From: Flavihumibacter rivuli
Lineage (GTDB): Bacteria; Bacteroidota; Bacteroidia; Chitinophagales; Chitinophagaceae
Direction: 5' to 3'
DNA: 64,000 nucleotides
Assembly: GCF_018595685.2 (NCBI RefSeq)
Contig: NZ_CP092334.1
Span: forward strand, 4,120,001 to 4,184,000
Under the pieces are notes generated by a model. It was not told the DNA's origin, did not search any database, and was given only the letters and a program-made list of their open reading frames with translations. Positions within the stretch are counted from its first letter, which is position 1. Each line of letters opens with the position of its first letter. This document shows positions 52,934 through 61,360 of this stretch, piece after piece. The position numbers were made by a program, and so were the translations under genes.

Positions 52934-54613
52934 ATGCAAATTATAAAAAGACTGGTGTACGGCCTTGTTTTACTTATTCCTGTTGGTGGGTTTGCGCAAT
53001 CCAGCATGCTTCCCCAGGGATACAAGCACCAGCAGTTAATGGATCGGTTGGAGATCAAGTTCAGGGACAGTGCCCTTTCCTTCCAACACCTGCGGCCCTA
53101 TAACCGCAAGGATTGGGTGAAATTCATTGAACGGACCATGCCACTGGCAGATAGTGGCGCCGGCGTTTCTGCAGTGGATATGCACAACATGAAGGACGCC
53201 CTCATGAACAATTATGAGTGGGTAAGCGGTTCAAGGGAGTCTTTCCAGAGCAGGAAGCCATGGTTCAAGACTTTTTATAAGGTAAAGTCGGACTTCGCCC
53301 TTGTGGATACCAAGGATTTCTTTCTCAGCATCAACCCGGTGATCCAGCAACAGCAATCCAGTGAATCCGGTAATGATGAGCGCGTTTTCCTGAATAGCAA
53401 GGGTGCCCGAGGCAGGGGATTGATCGCCGGAAAAATTGGTTTCGATTTTTACCTGACCGATAACCAGGAAAGGCCTCCGTACTTTGTGACCCAATGGGAG
53501 GATTCCATGAGGGCGGTTCCGGGCGCCGGTTTCTATAAACCCTTTAAGACAACGGCCTATGATTACCTGGATGCCCGAGGCTCCATTTTTTTCAATGTGA
53601 CCAAGTATATCAATGTCTCCTTTGGTTATGATAAACACTTTATAGGAAATGGTTACAGGACTTTCTACCTGAGTGATTTTGGCAACAATAACCTCTTCCT
53701 GAAACTGAATACCCGGATCTGGAAATTGAACTACCAGAACCTGTTCATGGAACTTACTCCGCAGGAGCCCATAAATGACGGTGGGCAATTGTTAGATAAG
53801 AAATATGCAGCGATGCACCATTTGAGCTGGCAGGCTACCAAATGGCTGAACATAGGATTTTTTGAAGCGATCATCTATGGCCGCCCCAATCATTTTGAGT
53901 TTTCCTACCTGAATCCCATTATTTTCCTCCGCTCCATTGAACAGCAGAATGGGAGTCCCGATAATGCCAATATCGGTTTGGATGTGAAGGTCAATGTAGC
54001 CAGGAAGTTCCAATTCTATTCACAGGTGTTGTTCGATGAATTTAAACTCAGCGAAGTGAAAGGTGGTGAAGGATGGTGGGGTAACAAATTCGGTTTCCAG
54101 CTGGGCGGTAAATACATTGATGTGTTTGGTATCAAGAACCTGGACATCCAGGGGGAGTTCAACCTGGCCAGGCCCTTTACCTATAGCCATTATGATTCCG
54201 TGGCCAACTACAGCCATTATAACCAGCCATTGGCTCACCCCAGGGGTGCTAATTTCTATGAGGCCATCGGTATCGTTCGCTACCAGCCCCATCCCAAATG
54301 GAATATCCAGGCTAAGTTGATCGCGTGGAAGCAGGGCCTGGATTCGGCCGGCATCAACTATGGTTCCAACATTTTCAGGTTGTACACCACCCGTCCCTAT
54401 GATTATGGATGGTCGATCGGAACAGGTAGTAAGTCAACAGGGGTGAATGCTTCCCTATGGGTAGGATATGAGCTGTTTGAGAATCTATTCATTGATGGTA
54501 GTATCATGTATCGTAACCAGGATGTGCCTGCCGATGCCAAACTTACCCGCAGCAGCACCACTTTTACACTGGGGGTTAGGTTGAACATGTTCCGAAGGGA
54601 GTATGACTTTTAA
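52934..54613 (+). CDS. Outer-membrane beta-barrel protein, Wzi/RemB-like (tentative)
   Basis: This 559-residue exported protein has a signal peptide (1-22, ending GGFAQ). A periplasmic-looking helical N-terminal part (about 25-110) is followed by repeated amphipathic beta strands with frequent aromatic ends, as in an outer-membrane barrel; the last residues (LNMFRREYDF) end in a terminal aromatic. It resembles capsule-assembly Wzi-type or gliding-motility RemB-type proteins, but I cannot confirm either. The nearest glycan genes end 9 kb away, so a link to that locus is only suggestive. It is divergent from dihydroorotase and is followed by an intrinsic terminator. Confidence 0.65.
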   Translation: MQIIKRLVYGLVLLIPVGGFAQSSMLPQGYKHQQLMDRLEIKFRDSALSFQHLRPYNRKDWVKFIERTMPLADSGAGVSAVDMHNMKDALMNNYEWVSGSRESFQSRKPWFKTFYKVKSDFALVDTKDFFLSINPVIQQQQSSESGNDERVFLNSKGARGRGLIAGKIGFDFYLTDNQERPPYFVTQWEDSMRAVPGAGFYKPFKTTAYDYLDARGSIFFNVTKYINVSFGYDKHFIGNGYRTFYLSDFGNNNLFLKLNTRIWKLNYQNLFMELTPQEPINDGGQLLDKKYAAMHHLSWQATKWLNIGFFEAIIYGRPNHFEFSYLNPIIFLRSIEQQNGSPDNANIGLDVKVNVARKFQFYSQVLFDEFKLSEVKGGEGWWGNKFGFQLGGKYIDVFGIKNLDIQGEFNLARPFTYSHYDSVANYSHYNQPLAHPRGANFYEAIGIVRYQPHPKWNIQAKLIAWKQGLDSAGINYGSNIFRLYTTRPYDYGWSIGTGSKSTGVNASLWVGYELFENLFIDGSIMYRNQDVPADAKLTRSSTTFTLGVRLNMFRREYDF

Positions 54614-54620
54614 AAGTTTT

Positions 54621-54651
54621 AAGCCTGCCGATCCAAATGGCAGGCTTTTTT
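54621..54651 (+). terminator. Intrinsic terminator before the polyketide-type operon
   Basis: A perfect 9-bp stem (AAGCCTGCC / GGCAGGCTT, nine-base loop) is followed by a T run of six, 7 bp past the outer-membrane protein stop. Confidence 0.85.
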
Positions 54652-54678
54652 GTTCTATCCTTTTTAGCGCTACTTTTC
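54649..54678 (+). promoter_or_regulatory. Possible promoter of the UbiA/type III PKS operon
   Basis: TTTG at 54649-54652 and TACTTTTC at 54671-54678 with an 18-bp spacer resemble the Bacteroidota consensus (7 of 8 in the -7 box). The ATG is so close that the message would be almost leaderless, which lowers my confidence. Confidence 0.35.
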
Positions 54679-54682
54679 CATT

Positions 54683-55546
54683 ATGCTTGAACGATCGACC
54701 ATACAATTACTGCGTTTTCACTTTTCATTTTTCCTGCTGCCTGTTTATCTTTTTGCGCTTAGCCAGGTGTTATATGTGCATCCGGGGAAGGCCTTGCTGA
54801 TTTTTTTTATCCTGCATGTACTGGTCTATCCGGCAAGCAATGGTTTCAATAGTTATATGGACAGGGACAGCGGGCCGATAGGAGGGGTGAGGGCGCCTTT
54901 AACCCCGGGGAGACAATTGCTGTATGCATCAGTGGTAATGGATTTGGTGGCTGTTTTGCTGGGTTTATTGGTAAGTATTTGGTTTTCGATGGCCTTGCTG
55001 GTATATATTTTGGCATCAAGGGCATACAGTGACCGAAGGGTCCGGTTAAAAAAATATCCTTGGTTAAGTTATGGAGTGGTAGCTTTATGCCAGGGGGCGC
55101 TGGTATTCTGGATGACCTATCATGGTTCGCATATGAAGCAGCCTTTTAATGTACCCTTAACAGGAATGCTTGCCAGTTCTTTATTGATCGCGGGATCCTA
55201 CCCATTAACGCAGGTTTACCAGCATGAGGCCGATCAGGCAGATGGTGTGAGGACCATCAGTATGGTAATGGGCCATAAGGGAACATTCCGCTTATCCGCG
55301 ATCATGTTCAACCTGGCATTCATTGTATTGGGATTGCATTTCGGACTCCAATTAGAGTTGGAAAGGTTCTTTTGGTTATTATTGATCGAATTGCCGGTAT
55401 TGGCATATTTCCTTTATTGGGCCAGGTTAGTATGGAAGGATAAGGCTGCTGCTGATTTTGACCATGCGATGCGGATGAACCTTATAGCTGCAATATGCAC
55501 CAACGCCGGTTTTTTAATGATCCTTATCTGGAAATATCTTGACTAG
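54683..55546 (+). CDS. UbiA-family prenyltransferase-like membrane protein
   Basis: This 287-residue membrane protein has about eight or nine helices. The two Asp-rich substrate sites are visible: a NSYMDRDSGPIGG block, where the usual NDxxD reads NSYMD, and YQHEADQADGVRT. The first site departs from the consensus at its second position, but Asp residues needed for Mg-diphosphate binding remain. UbiA enzymes attach a prenyl chain to an aromatic acceptor, as in ubiquinone and menaquinone synthesis. Its stop overlaps the start of the type III polyketide synthase gene by eight bases, so the two are co-translated, which suggests an aromatic polyketide acceptor. Confidence 0.85.
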   Translation: MLERSTIQLLRFHFSFFLLPVYLFALSQVLYVHPGKALLIFFILHVLVYPASNGFNSYMDRDSGPIGGVRAPLTPGRQLLYASVVMDLVAVLLGLLVSIWFSMALLVYILASRAYSDRRVRLKKYPWLSYGVVALCQGALVFWMTYHGSHMKQPFNVPLTGMLASSLLIAGSYPLTQVYQHEADQADGVRTISMVMGHKGTFRLSAIMFNLAFIVLGLHFGLQLELERFFWLLLIELPVLAYFLYWARLVWKDKAAADFDHAMRMNLIAAICTNAGFLMILIWKYLD

Positions 55547-56624
55547 TATTCTATCCATAGGAACAGCTGTGCCGCCATTCAGGCACTCACAAACGGATAT
55601 CCTTCGTTTTATGCAACAGGTGTATGGTCTGGATGCCGTAGAAGAAAGGAAGCTGAGGTTTTTATACCAGAGCAGTGGTATCCGTGACCGGTATTCTGTT
55701 ATTCCTGACTACAGCATTGAAAAGGAGGAATGGCAATTCTATCCCCGTTCGGCAACATTGGAGCCATTTCCTACATTGGAAGATCGAATGAATTGTTATA
55801 ATAGGTATGCAGCTCCACTTGCTGTCGCGGCTATCCGGGATTGCCTTGATAGGACAGGGGACGATGCCAGGGATATCACCCACCTGATAACAGTAAGTTG
55901 TACAGGAATGAGTGCTCCCGGACTAGACCTGGAGTTAATGGACTTGTTGGGGCTGGCCAATCACATCCAGAGAACATCCGTGAATTTCATGGGTTGCTAT
56001 GCCGCTGTGCATGCCATGAAGATCGCCGATGCGATATGCCGTTCCGATCAAGAGGCAAGGGTCTTGATCGTTTGTGTTGAGCTCTGCACCCTTCATTTCC
56101 AAAAAGAACCCAGCCCGGATAATATCGCGGCCTCCCTGTTGTTTGGGGATGGTGCTGCCGCTATGTTATTGGGGACCAGGGGGGCTGCAACAGGCTGGAT
56201 GATCAATGGCTTTTATTCCGAAGTAGTTCCGGCAGGGAAAAAGGATATGGCATGGGAGCTCTCTTCCTCGGGCTTCCTGATGACACTGAGTGGCTATGTG
56301 CCTGACCTTATCCAGGCTGATTTTGGGCCGTTCATGCAAAGGGCACTCGGTAAATATGGGTCTGTGCAATCAGGTATTGAAGCATGGTGTATCCATCCTG
56401 GCGGAAAGCGGATCCTCCAGGCGATTGAAAAGTCATTGGGCCTTGGTCCTTCAAAGCTGGAGGCGAGTTATGAAGTACTCAATCGTTATGGTAATATGTC
56501 CTCTGCCACCATTCTTTTTGTATTGCAGGAACTACTGCAGCAATCACTTTCAGGGAAAATACTAGGTGCCGCGTTTGGCCCGGGACTAACCATGGAAACA
56601 TTTTGTTTGGAATCTGCCAATTAA
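55539..56624 (+). CDS. Type III polyketide synthase (chalcone/stilbene synthase-like)
   Basis: This 361-residue homodimeric condensing enzyme extends a CoA starter with malonyl-CoA and cyclises the product. The catalytic triad is complete: Cys153 in NFMGCYAAVHA, His286 in WCIHPGGKRI and Asn319 in RYGNMSSATI. Other family blocks are VSCTGMSAPGLD and SLLFGDGAAAML. The start is a TTG at 55539 overlapping the UbiA stop. Alkylresorcinol, alkylpyrone and naphthalene-type products are all possible for bacterial members. Downstream methyltransferase and FAD enzyme genes suggest tailoring to a methylated, oxidised phenol or quinone. Confidence 0.95.
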   Translation: MTSILSIGTAVPPFRHSQTDILRFMQQVYGLDAVEERKLRFLYQSSGIRDRYSVIPDYSIEKEEWQFYPRSATLEPFPTLEDRMNCYNRYAAPLAVAAIRDCLDRTGDDARDITHLITVSCTGMSAPGLDLELMDLLGLANHIQRTSVNFMGCYAAVHAMKIADAICRSDQEARVLIVCVELCTLHFQKEPSPDNIAASLLFGDGAAAMLLGTRGAATGWMINGFYSEVVPAGKKDMAWELSSSGFLMTLSGYVPDLIQADFGPFMQRALGKYGSVQSGIEAWCIHPGGKRILQAIEKSLGLGPSKLEASYEVLNRYGNMSSATILFVLQELLQQSLSGKILGAAFGPGLTMETFCLESAN

Positions 56625-56629
56625 CTGCC

Positions 56630-57325
56630 ATGCGTAAACGATCCGCCCAATTGGAGTTGCTTGACCAGGATGGCCATAGTTTTGAAGCCATTAGGCAGAA
56701 TATGGTTGAGTTGGAATATATCAATTCACATTTAGGAGGGCATGCTATAACGCTCAGGGGGGTACGAAGGTTGGCGAATGGAAAGCATGGTTTGTTGATA
56801 ACGGAGCTGGGTTGTGGTGGTGGTGATAACCTTAAGGCAATCCATAAGGAATTAAAGGGATTGAATAATGAGTTCCGTTATATCGGGATTGATATCAATG
56901 CCAATTGTATTGCCTATGCCCAACAGAACTTCGGGCCAGGCGATTATATAGTTAGCGATTACCGTAAGGTATCCTTTAAGCAGCGTCCTGATATTATATT
57001 TTCTTCCCTTTTCTGTCACCATTTTACCGATGAGGAATTGGTAGAGCAGTTTCGCTGGATGAAGGAAAATGCAAGGATTGGTTTTTTTATCAACGACCTG
57101 CACAGGAATTGGATTGCCTATATGGCAATCAGGATCCTGACGCAGTTATTTTCAAATTCATTCCTGGTTAAGCATGATGCACCTTTATCTGTCCTGCGTG
57201 GTTTTAATAGGAGCGAGATCCGGCAACTGATGGCAAAGGCCGGTATCAGCCAATATGAGTTAAAATGGCAATGGGCATTCCGCTGGCTACTGGTAGTAAA
57301 GAAAGAACCAAGCCATGATCAATAA
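56630..57325 (+). CDS. SAM-dependent methyltransferase, tailoring enzyme
   Basis: This ~231-residue class I methyltransferase has the SAM motif ELGCGGGDNLKAI, an acidic strand-end YIGIDINANCI, and a C-terminal FNRSEIRQLMAKAGI helix. Fold and size fit methyltransferases of phenol or quinone biosynthesis. The frame reaches back to a TTG at 56603 inside the PKS gene; ATG at 56630, 5 bp after the PKS stop, is the likelier start. The stop lies inside the next gene start by 11 bp (ATG at 57315), indicating tight coupling. Acceptor is presumably the polyketide product. Confidence 0.85.
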   Translation: MRKRSAQLELLDQDGHSFEAIRQNMVELEYINSHLGGHAITLRGVRRLANGKHGLLITELGCGGGDNLKAIHKELKGLNNEFRYIGIDINANCIAYAQQNFGPGDYIVSDYRKVSFKQRPDIIFSSLFCHHFTDEELVEQFRWMKENARIGFFINDLHRNWIAYMAIRILTQLFSNSFLVKHDAPLSVLRGFNRSEIRQLMAKAGISQYELKWQWAFRWLLVVKKEPSHDQ

Positions 57326-58454
57326 CCAACCATACGACGTTGCAGTCATAGGAGGAGGTCTGGCGGGCCTTGCTTCAGCCATTCTATTGTCGCGGGCAGG
57401 TCATCGGGTAGTATTGTTTGAACGTCACCAGTACCCTTTCCACAGGGTTTGTGGGGAATATATCAGTGAGGAAAGCAGGCCATTCCTGGCGGAGCTTGGG
57501 GTGCCGGTGAATGTGATGGACCTTCCGGCCATCCGCAGGTTGCTGGTAAGTGCACCATCCGGTTTTTCCGTTGCTGTCCCCCTTGAGATGGGTGGTTTTG
57601 GTATTAGTCGCTACCAATTGGATGCCCTGTTGGCACAGGAGGCGAGGGTGGCGGACGTTGAATTATTGGAAGGAGTTAAGGTGGATAGTATTGAGGCCGG
57701 GAATGAGTTGTCGCATATTCATGCCGGAGGGCATCAGTATCCGGCCAGGGTGGTGATCGGCAGCCAGGGAAAGCGTAGTAACCTCGATAGGAAACTGGGC
57801 AGGGATTTTGTTCAGCGCAAGGCTGGGAAACTCGATAATTATATCGGGGTGAAATACCATATCCGTTACGATATGGAGAGTGATTTAATCGCCCTTCACA
57901 ATTTCAGGAATGGCTATTGTGGAATTTCGAAAGTGGAAGGGGATAAATATTGCCTTTGTTACCTTAGTTCGGCAATTAACCTTGGATTATGTAATAATTC
58001 CATCCCACTCATGGAAAAGGAAATCCTTTCCAGGAATCCCCATTTAGCGAGGATATTCAATGAAGCTGAGTTTTTATGGAAGCAACCCTTGAGTATATCC
58101 CAGGTGTCATTCGCTGCTAAGGAGCAGGTTCGGGAGCACATACTGATGGTTGGCGATGCGGCTGGGTTGATCACCCCACTGTGCGGTAATGGCATGAGCA
58201 TGGCATTGCATGCGGCCAAGTTGGTGGCAAATGAGGTTGGGCAGTTCTTATCGGGTACACAGTCAAGGCGGAAAATGGAAGAAGCCTATCAAAAAAAATG
58301 GCAGGAATATTTTTCGGGGAGGTTGAAGGCAGGGAGGACCATTCAGCGTTTTTTCGGGTCAGAATGGTTGACCGAAGGTTTCCTGAGGGTCATCAAACCC
58401 TTCCCTGCCCTGGTCAGGCAATTGGAAAGACAAACTCATGGACAGGTATTTTAA
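57315..58454 (+). CDS. FAD-dependent oxidoreductase (monooxygenase/reductase-like)
   Basis: This 379-residue enzyme has an N-terminal FAD Rossmann motif VAVIGGGLAGLASAILLSRAG, an ERHQYPFHRVCGEYISEES segment characteristic of the geranylgeranyl-reductase/aromatic-hydroxylase group, and a second FAD motif HILMVGDAAGLITPLCGNGM. It could hydroxylate the phenol ring to a quinone or reduce a prenyl chain; both fit an operon with a UbiA protein. Its start overlaps the methyltransferase stop and its end overlaps the next gene by 17 bp. Operon logic resembles srsA-srsB-srsC of Streptomyces griseus, where a flavoprotein oxidises a methylated alkylresorcinol. Confidence 0.88.
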   Translation: MINNQPYDVAVIGGGLAGLASAILLSRAGHRVVLFERHQYPFHRVCGEYISEESRPFLAELGVPVNVMDLPAIRRLLVSAPSGFSVAVPLEMGGFGISRYQLDALLAQEARVADVELLEGVKVDSIEAGNELSHIHAGGHQYPARVVIGSQGKRSNLDRKLGRDFVQRKAGKLDNYIGVKYHIRYDMESDLIALHNFRNGYCGISKVEGDKYCLCYLSSAINLGLCNNSIPLMEKEILSRNPHLARIFNEAEFLWKQPLSISQVSFAAKEQVREHILMVGDAAGLITPLCGNGMSMALHAAKLVANEVGQFLSGTQSRRKMEEAYQKKWQEYFSGRLKAGRTIQRFFGSEWLTEGFLRVIKPFPALVRQLERQTHGQVF

Positions 58455-59916
58455 GCGCATAATGGTGAAGTATTTAGCTGTGGTTTTATGTTGGCTTGCC
58501 CTGGAACTGGTACCTGGGATTGTATGGAGCCAGGATTACCATGCGATCCAGGGATCCAACCATTCAGGGGCACTAGGGGTGCATCATAATCCCGCTTCCA
58601 TGGTCAATACTCCCTACCCTTGGGACTTTACCTTGTTTGGTGTACAGGCCAAATATGCTACCAATGCCGTTACCATTGTGGATTATTCCTTGTTGTCGAA
58701 TCCCATGAATTCAGCCTTTGTCATCAATAGTGGAACTTATCCCAGGAAAGGCAAGGAGCAGGTAAACCTAAACCTGCTGAATGCCAGGGTGGCTTTGGGG
58801 CAGCGAAGGGCTATTGGCTTTGGAATGAATATCAGGGCGATAACTGATATCAGGAGCAGCAGTTACAACTATGCCGATACCATTGGCAGTGCCGATGAGT
58901 TCCTTTCCATTAACCTTGGTACGGAACCATTTTCCATTAAAGCCAGAAGTATGGCGCTGCTGGAATTGTATGCGTCCTATGGGCAGACCATTTTTGAGAA
59001 TACCAATATCAGGTTGAATGCCGGTATAACAGTGAAGATCAACCGTGGATTATCCGGTGCGAGGGTAGACCTGAATGATGTGCAGCATGGGTTCGAGGTG
59101 ATCGATGGACGCCCGGTCAACGTTGTCAGGGGAGGTTCCCTGATCTATGGTTATTCCTCTAATTATGACAGGTGGCAGGATGGGGCATCCACTAATGCGA
59201 ACCTCCGTAATTTCATGACTGCAACAAGGACCGGTTTTTCGGTAGATGGTGGGTTGGAACTGCTGATAAAGGATGGTGGGGAACCCGGTGCCCTGGTCGA
59301 TGAGGAGGCATATTATGATTATACCTGGAAGTTTGGCCTTTCCCTTCTCGATGCGGGTTGGGGTCAGTACCGTTATGGGGTGGAGAGCAGGTCGGTACTT
59401 GTGCCAGCTAATGGCATTACGGGTCCAGCCCTTGACGCGAAGTTTGATTCTACAGTAAATAGCCTTCCAACTTTTAATGATTCATTGGCCACTTTCGCCT
59501 CAGTTAGGGGACTGGGAGGAAATTACAAGATTTTTTCACCAGCCCGGATCGTATTCAATGCAGATCATTATTTGTTTGATGCCTTTTATATCAATGGGGA
59601 ACTCAGTATCCCGGTGAGCGGGCTCCTGGGAGAAAATCGCTTATACATGAAGGATATGAACCTGATACGGATCACCCCAAGGTGGGAGACCAGACGGCTG
59701 GGTTTCTATCTTCCCTTACAGTATAATAGTGCCAATAAAATCTGGGTTGGCGCGGCTGTTAAACTGGGACCGCTATTAATGGGCTTCCATAACCTTGGGA
59801 ATATTTTCAGCAAGAACAAAATGGCGTCCGGCGGTGGGTACCTGGCATTAACGATCAGGCCAGTTTCCATAACCGGGTCTAGAAAATCTTCTGGTTTGGC
59901 TTGCCCCATTCTTTGA
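58438..59916 (+). CDS. DUF5723-like outer-membrane protein of the PKS operon
   Basis: This 492-residue exported protein has a signal peptide (about 1-32, ending GIVWSQ) and an HNPASMVNTPYPWDFTLFG segment just after it, which recalls DUF5723/PorV-like beta-barrel proteins of Bacteroidota. Strand-rich sequence continues to the end, with many Tyr and Asn. It overlaps the FAD oxidoreductase gene by 17 bp and so is likely co-transcribed, although it has no obvious biosynthetic role. ATG at 58438 or 58462 could start translation; both keep the signal peptide. The chain ends SGLACPIL without the usual terminal aromatic. Confidence 0.75.
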   Translation: MDRYFKRIMVKYLAVVLCWLALELVPGIVWSQDYHAIQGSNHSGALGVHHNPASMVNTPYPWDFTLFGVQAKYATNAVTIVDYSLLSNPMNSAFVINSGTYPRKGKEQVNLNLLNARVALGQRRAIGFGMNIRAITDIRSSSYNYADTIGSADEFLSINLGTEPFSIKARSMALLELYASYGQTIFENTNIRLNAGITVKINRGLSGARVDLNDVQHGFEVIDGRPVNVVRGGSLIYGYSSNYDRWQDGASTNANLRNFMTATRTGFSVDGGLELLIKDGGEPGALVDEEAYYDYTWKFGLSLLDAGWGQYRYGVESRSVLVPANGITGPALDAKFDSTVNSLPTFNDSLATFASVRGLGGNYKIFSPARIVFNADHYLFDAFYINGELSIPVSGLLGENRLYMKDMNLIRITPRWETRRLGFYLPLQYNSANKIWVGAAVKLGPLLMGFHNLGNIFSKNKMASGGGYLALTIRPVSITGSRKSSGLACPIL

Positions 59917-59947
59917 GTTTTTGTTTCTTGGGATTTTAATTTGTCTC

Positions 59948-60712
59948 ATGAAACATACGATCTGCCTTTTTATCCTGGGTTCTTTGCTGTCTTTCTGCAC
60001 AATGGGTCAGTCTTCAAAGGGCAAGGACTTTTTTTACCTGCTGGACAAGAATGAGAATGGGACCAGTGAAGTGAAGGATGCTAAGTATTTCCTGCATCTC
60101 TGGTCAGAAGGGGACAGCCTCTGGCATTACTGTTATTATAACCTTTTTGGACCGAGGATCCGGTATGAGAGTTTCAAGGACAAGGATGCTACGATTGCCC
60201 ATGGTGAGTTTTACTACTACAACAGCAAAGGCATGATCGATTCTATTGCCTCCTTTAAGGACAACCTGGCCCATGGGGATTGGTGGAAGGTAAATGATAC
60301 GGGAAAATTGGTGCGAACTGTGCGTTATGACAAGGGTAAAGCGGTTCCCCTTAAAGACACTATTTCTGCCAAGACACTGCCTGATAGTATTGCACAGAAA
60401 TTGGCGCTTAGTGAAAAGGAATCCGAGTTTCCCGGCGGGCTATCCGGTTGGGCAGCCTACCTGAACAAGAATATGAAGTATCCCGAACGGGCGGTTTCAT
60501 CTGAGATCCAGGGTACGGTTATTGTCCAGTTTATTGTAGATAAGGAGGGTAATGTTCTTGATCCCATGATCTATCAATCTGTTGAGTGGTCGATTGACCA
60601 GGAAGCCTTGCGGATCATCAAGCAGTCACCCAAGTGGGTTCCTGCCATGCAGGATGGAAGGAAGGTGAAGAGTTATAAGCGGCAGCCCATTACTTTCCGG
60701 CTCATGGAGTAG
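59948..60712 (+). CDS. Secreted protein with MORN-like repeats and a TonB C-terminal domain
   Basis: This 254-residue exported protein has a signal peptide (1-20, ending CTMGQ). A central region has repeats like GEFYYYNSKGMIDSIASFKDNLAHGDWW, resembling MORN-type antitoxin repeats. The C-terminal domain (about 155-254) has TonB-like features: PGGLSGWAAYLNKNMKYPERAV, GTVIVQFIVDKEGNV and ALRIIKQSPKWVPAMQDGRKVKSYKRQPITF. It lacks the membrane anchor and proline-rich linker of a classical TonB, so it is probably not an energiser but a secreted TonB-C protein, a form common in this phylum. ATG at 59948 is used; the TTG at 59921 breaks the signal. Confidence 0.85.
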   Translation: MKHTICLFILGSLLSFCTMGQSSKGKDFFYLLDKNENGTSEVKDAKYFLHLWSEGDSLWHYCYYNLFGPRIRYESFKDKDATIAHGEFYYYNSKGMIDSIASFKDNLAHGDWWKVNDTGKLVRTVRYDKGKAVPLKDTISAKTLPDSIAQKLALSEKESEFPGGLSGWAAYLNKNMKYPERAVSSEIQGTVIVQFIVDKEGNVLDPMIYQSVEWSIDQEALRIIKQSPKWVPAMQDGRKVKSYKRQPITFRLME

Positions 60713-60738
60713 AAACTTTCAAAAAGTATTGAAAGTTT
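60713..60738. promoter_or_regulatory. Palindromic candidate operator before the GbsR-type gene
   Basis: AAACTTTCA-N8-TGAAAGTTT is a perfect 9-bp inverted repeat ending 25 bp before the ATG. A second copy of the TTTCA-N8-TGAAA core, with a nearly identical spacer (AAAAGTAT here, AAAGATAT there), lies before the next gene at 61322-61343. Confidence 0.6.
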
Positions 60739-60763
60739 GGAAAAAGATGCCTAGCTTTAAGTT

Positions 60764-61270
60764 ATGAAACTGGAAGCGGCCAAACAGCAATTTGTTCAAT
60801 CCTGGGGATCACTGGCAACCCAGTGGGGCATCAATAAGACCATGGCCCAGATCCATGCCTTGTTGATGGTGACCCCTAACCCTTTGAGCCAGGATGACCT
60901 GATGGAGCAACTGAGCATCAGCAGGGGCAATGCCAACATGAATATCCGGGAGTTGATCAACTGGGGTTTGGTGGAAAGGGTAGTGGTTAGTGGTGAAAGG
61001 AAGGAGTTCTTCACGGCTGACAAGGATATCTGGCGGGTGGCAAGGCAGGTGATCAAAGAGCGGAAAAAGCGGGAGTTGGATCCCATGATGAGGGTATTGG
61101 ACCAGTTGCAGGAGGTGGAAGGGGACAAGAAGGATCCTGAGGTCAGACAGTTTACCGAAACAGTTGGTTCCATCCGGAAATTTGCCCGCCAGGCGGATAA
61201 GACCCTTGACACTATGATCAGGGCAGATGAGAGTTGGTTCTGGGGAAGCCTGATGAAATTGATCAAATAA
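60764..61270 (+). CDS. GbsR/MarR-type transcriptional regulator
   Basis: This 168-residue winged helix regulator has an N-terminal helical start (FVQSWGSLATQWGINKTMAQIHALLMVTPNPLSQDDL) and a DNA-binding helix SRGNANMNIRELINWGLVERVVVSGERKEFFTADKD. The family member GbsR of Bacillus controls glycine-betaine genes, but the group as a whole responds to many ligands. Lys/Arg-rich C-terminal helices may form the dimer. Palindromes before this gene and before the downstream epimerase gene match each other, which suggests that it regulates itself and its neighbour. It ends at an intrinsic terminator. Confidence 0.9.
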   Translation: MKLEAAKQQFVQSWGSLATQWGINKTMAQIHALLMVTPNPLSQDDLMEQLSISRGNANMNIRELINWGLVERVVVSGERKEFFTADKDIWRVARQVIKERKKRELDPMMRVLDQLQEVEGDKKDPEVRQFTETVGSIRKFARQADKTLDTMIRADESWFWGSLMKLIK

Positions 61271-61290
61271 ATCAACCTTTTAGAAGTAAG

Positions 61291-61309
61291 AACCGGGAAA
61301 CCGGTTTTT
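61291..61309 (+). terminator. Intrinsic terminator after the GbsR-type gene
   Basis: A 6-bp stem AACCGG / CCGGTT with a GAAA loop runs into a run of T. It separates the regulator from the epimerase gene, which then needs its own promoter. Confidence 0.65.
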
Positions 61310-61321
61310 ATTTCGGGATTA

Positions 61322-61343
61322 ATTTTCAAAAGATATTGAAAAT
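61322..61343. promoter_or_regulatory. Palindromic candidate operator before the epimerase-like gene
   Basis: ATTTTCA-N8-TGAAAAT is a perfect 7-bp inverted repeat sharing core and spacing with the site at 60713-60738. It ends 17 bp before the ATG at 61361 and is followed by a partial third half (TCGAAAAT). Confidence 0.6.
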
Positions 61344-61360
61344 ATCGAAAATAAAGAATC

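Noticed and set aside
60736..60759. TTTG and TAGCTTTA as promoter of the GbsR-type gene
   Set aside because: Spacing is too short, and a start after the -7 box would fall at or beyond the ATG.
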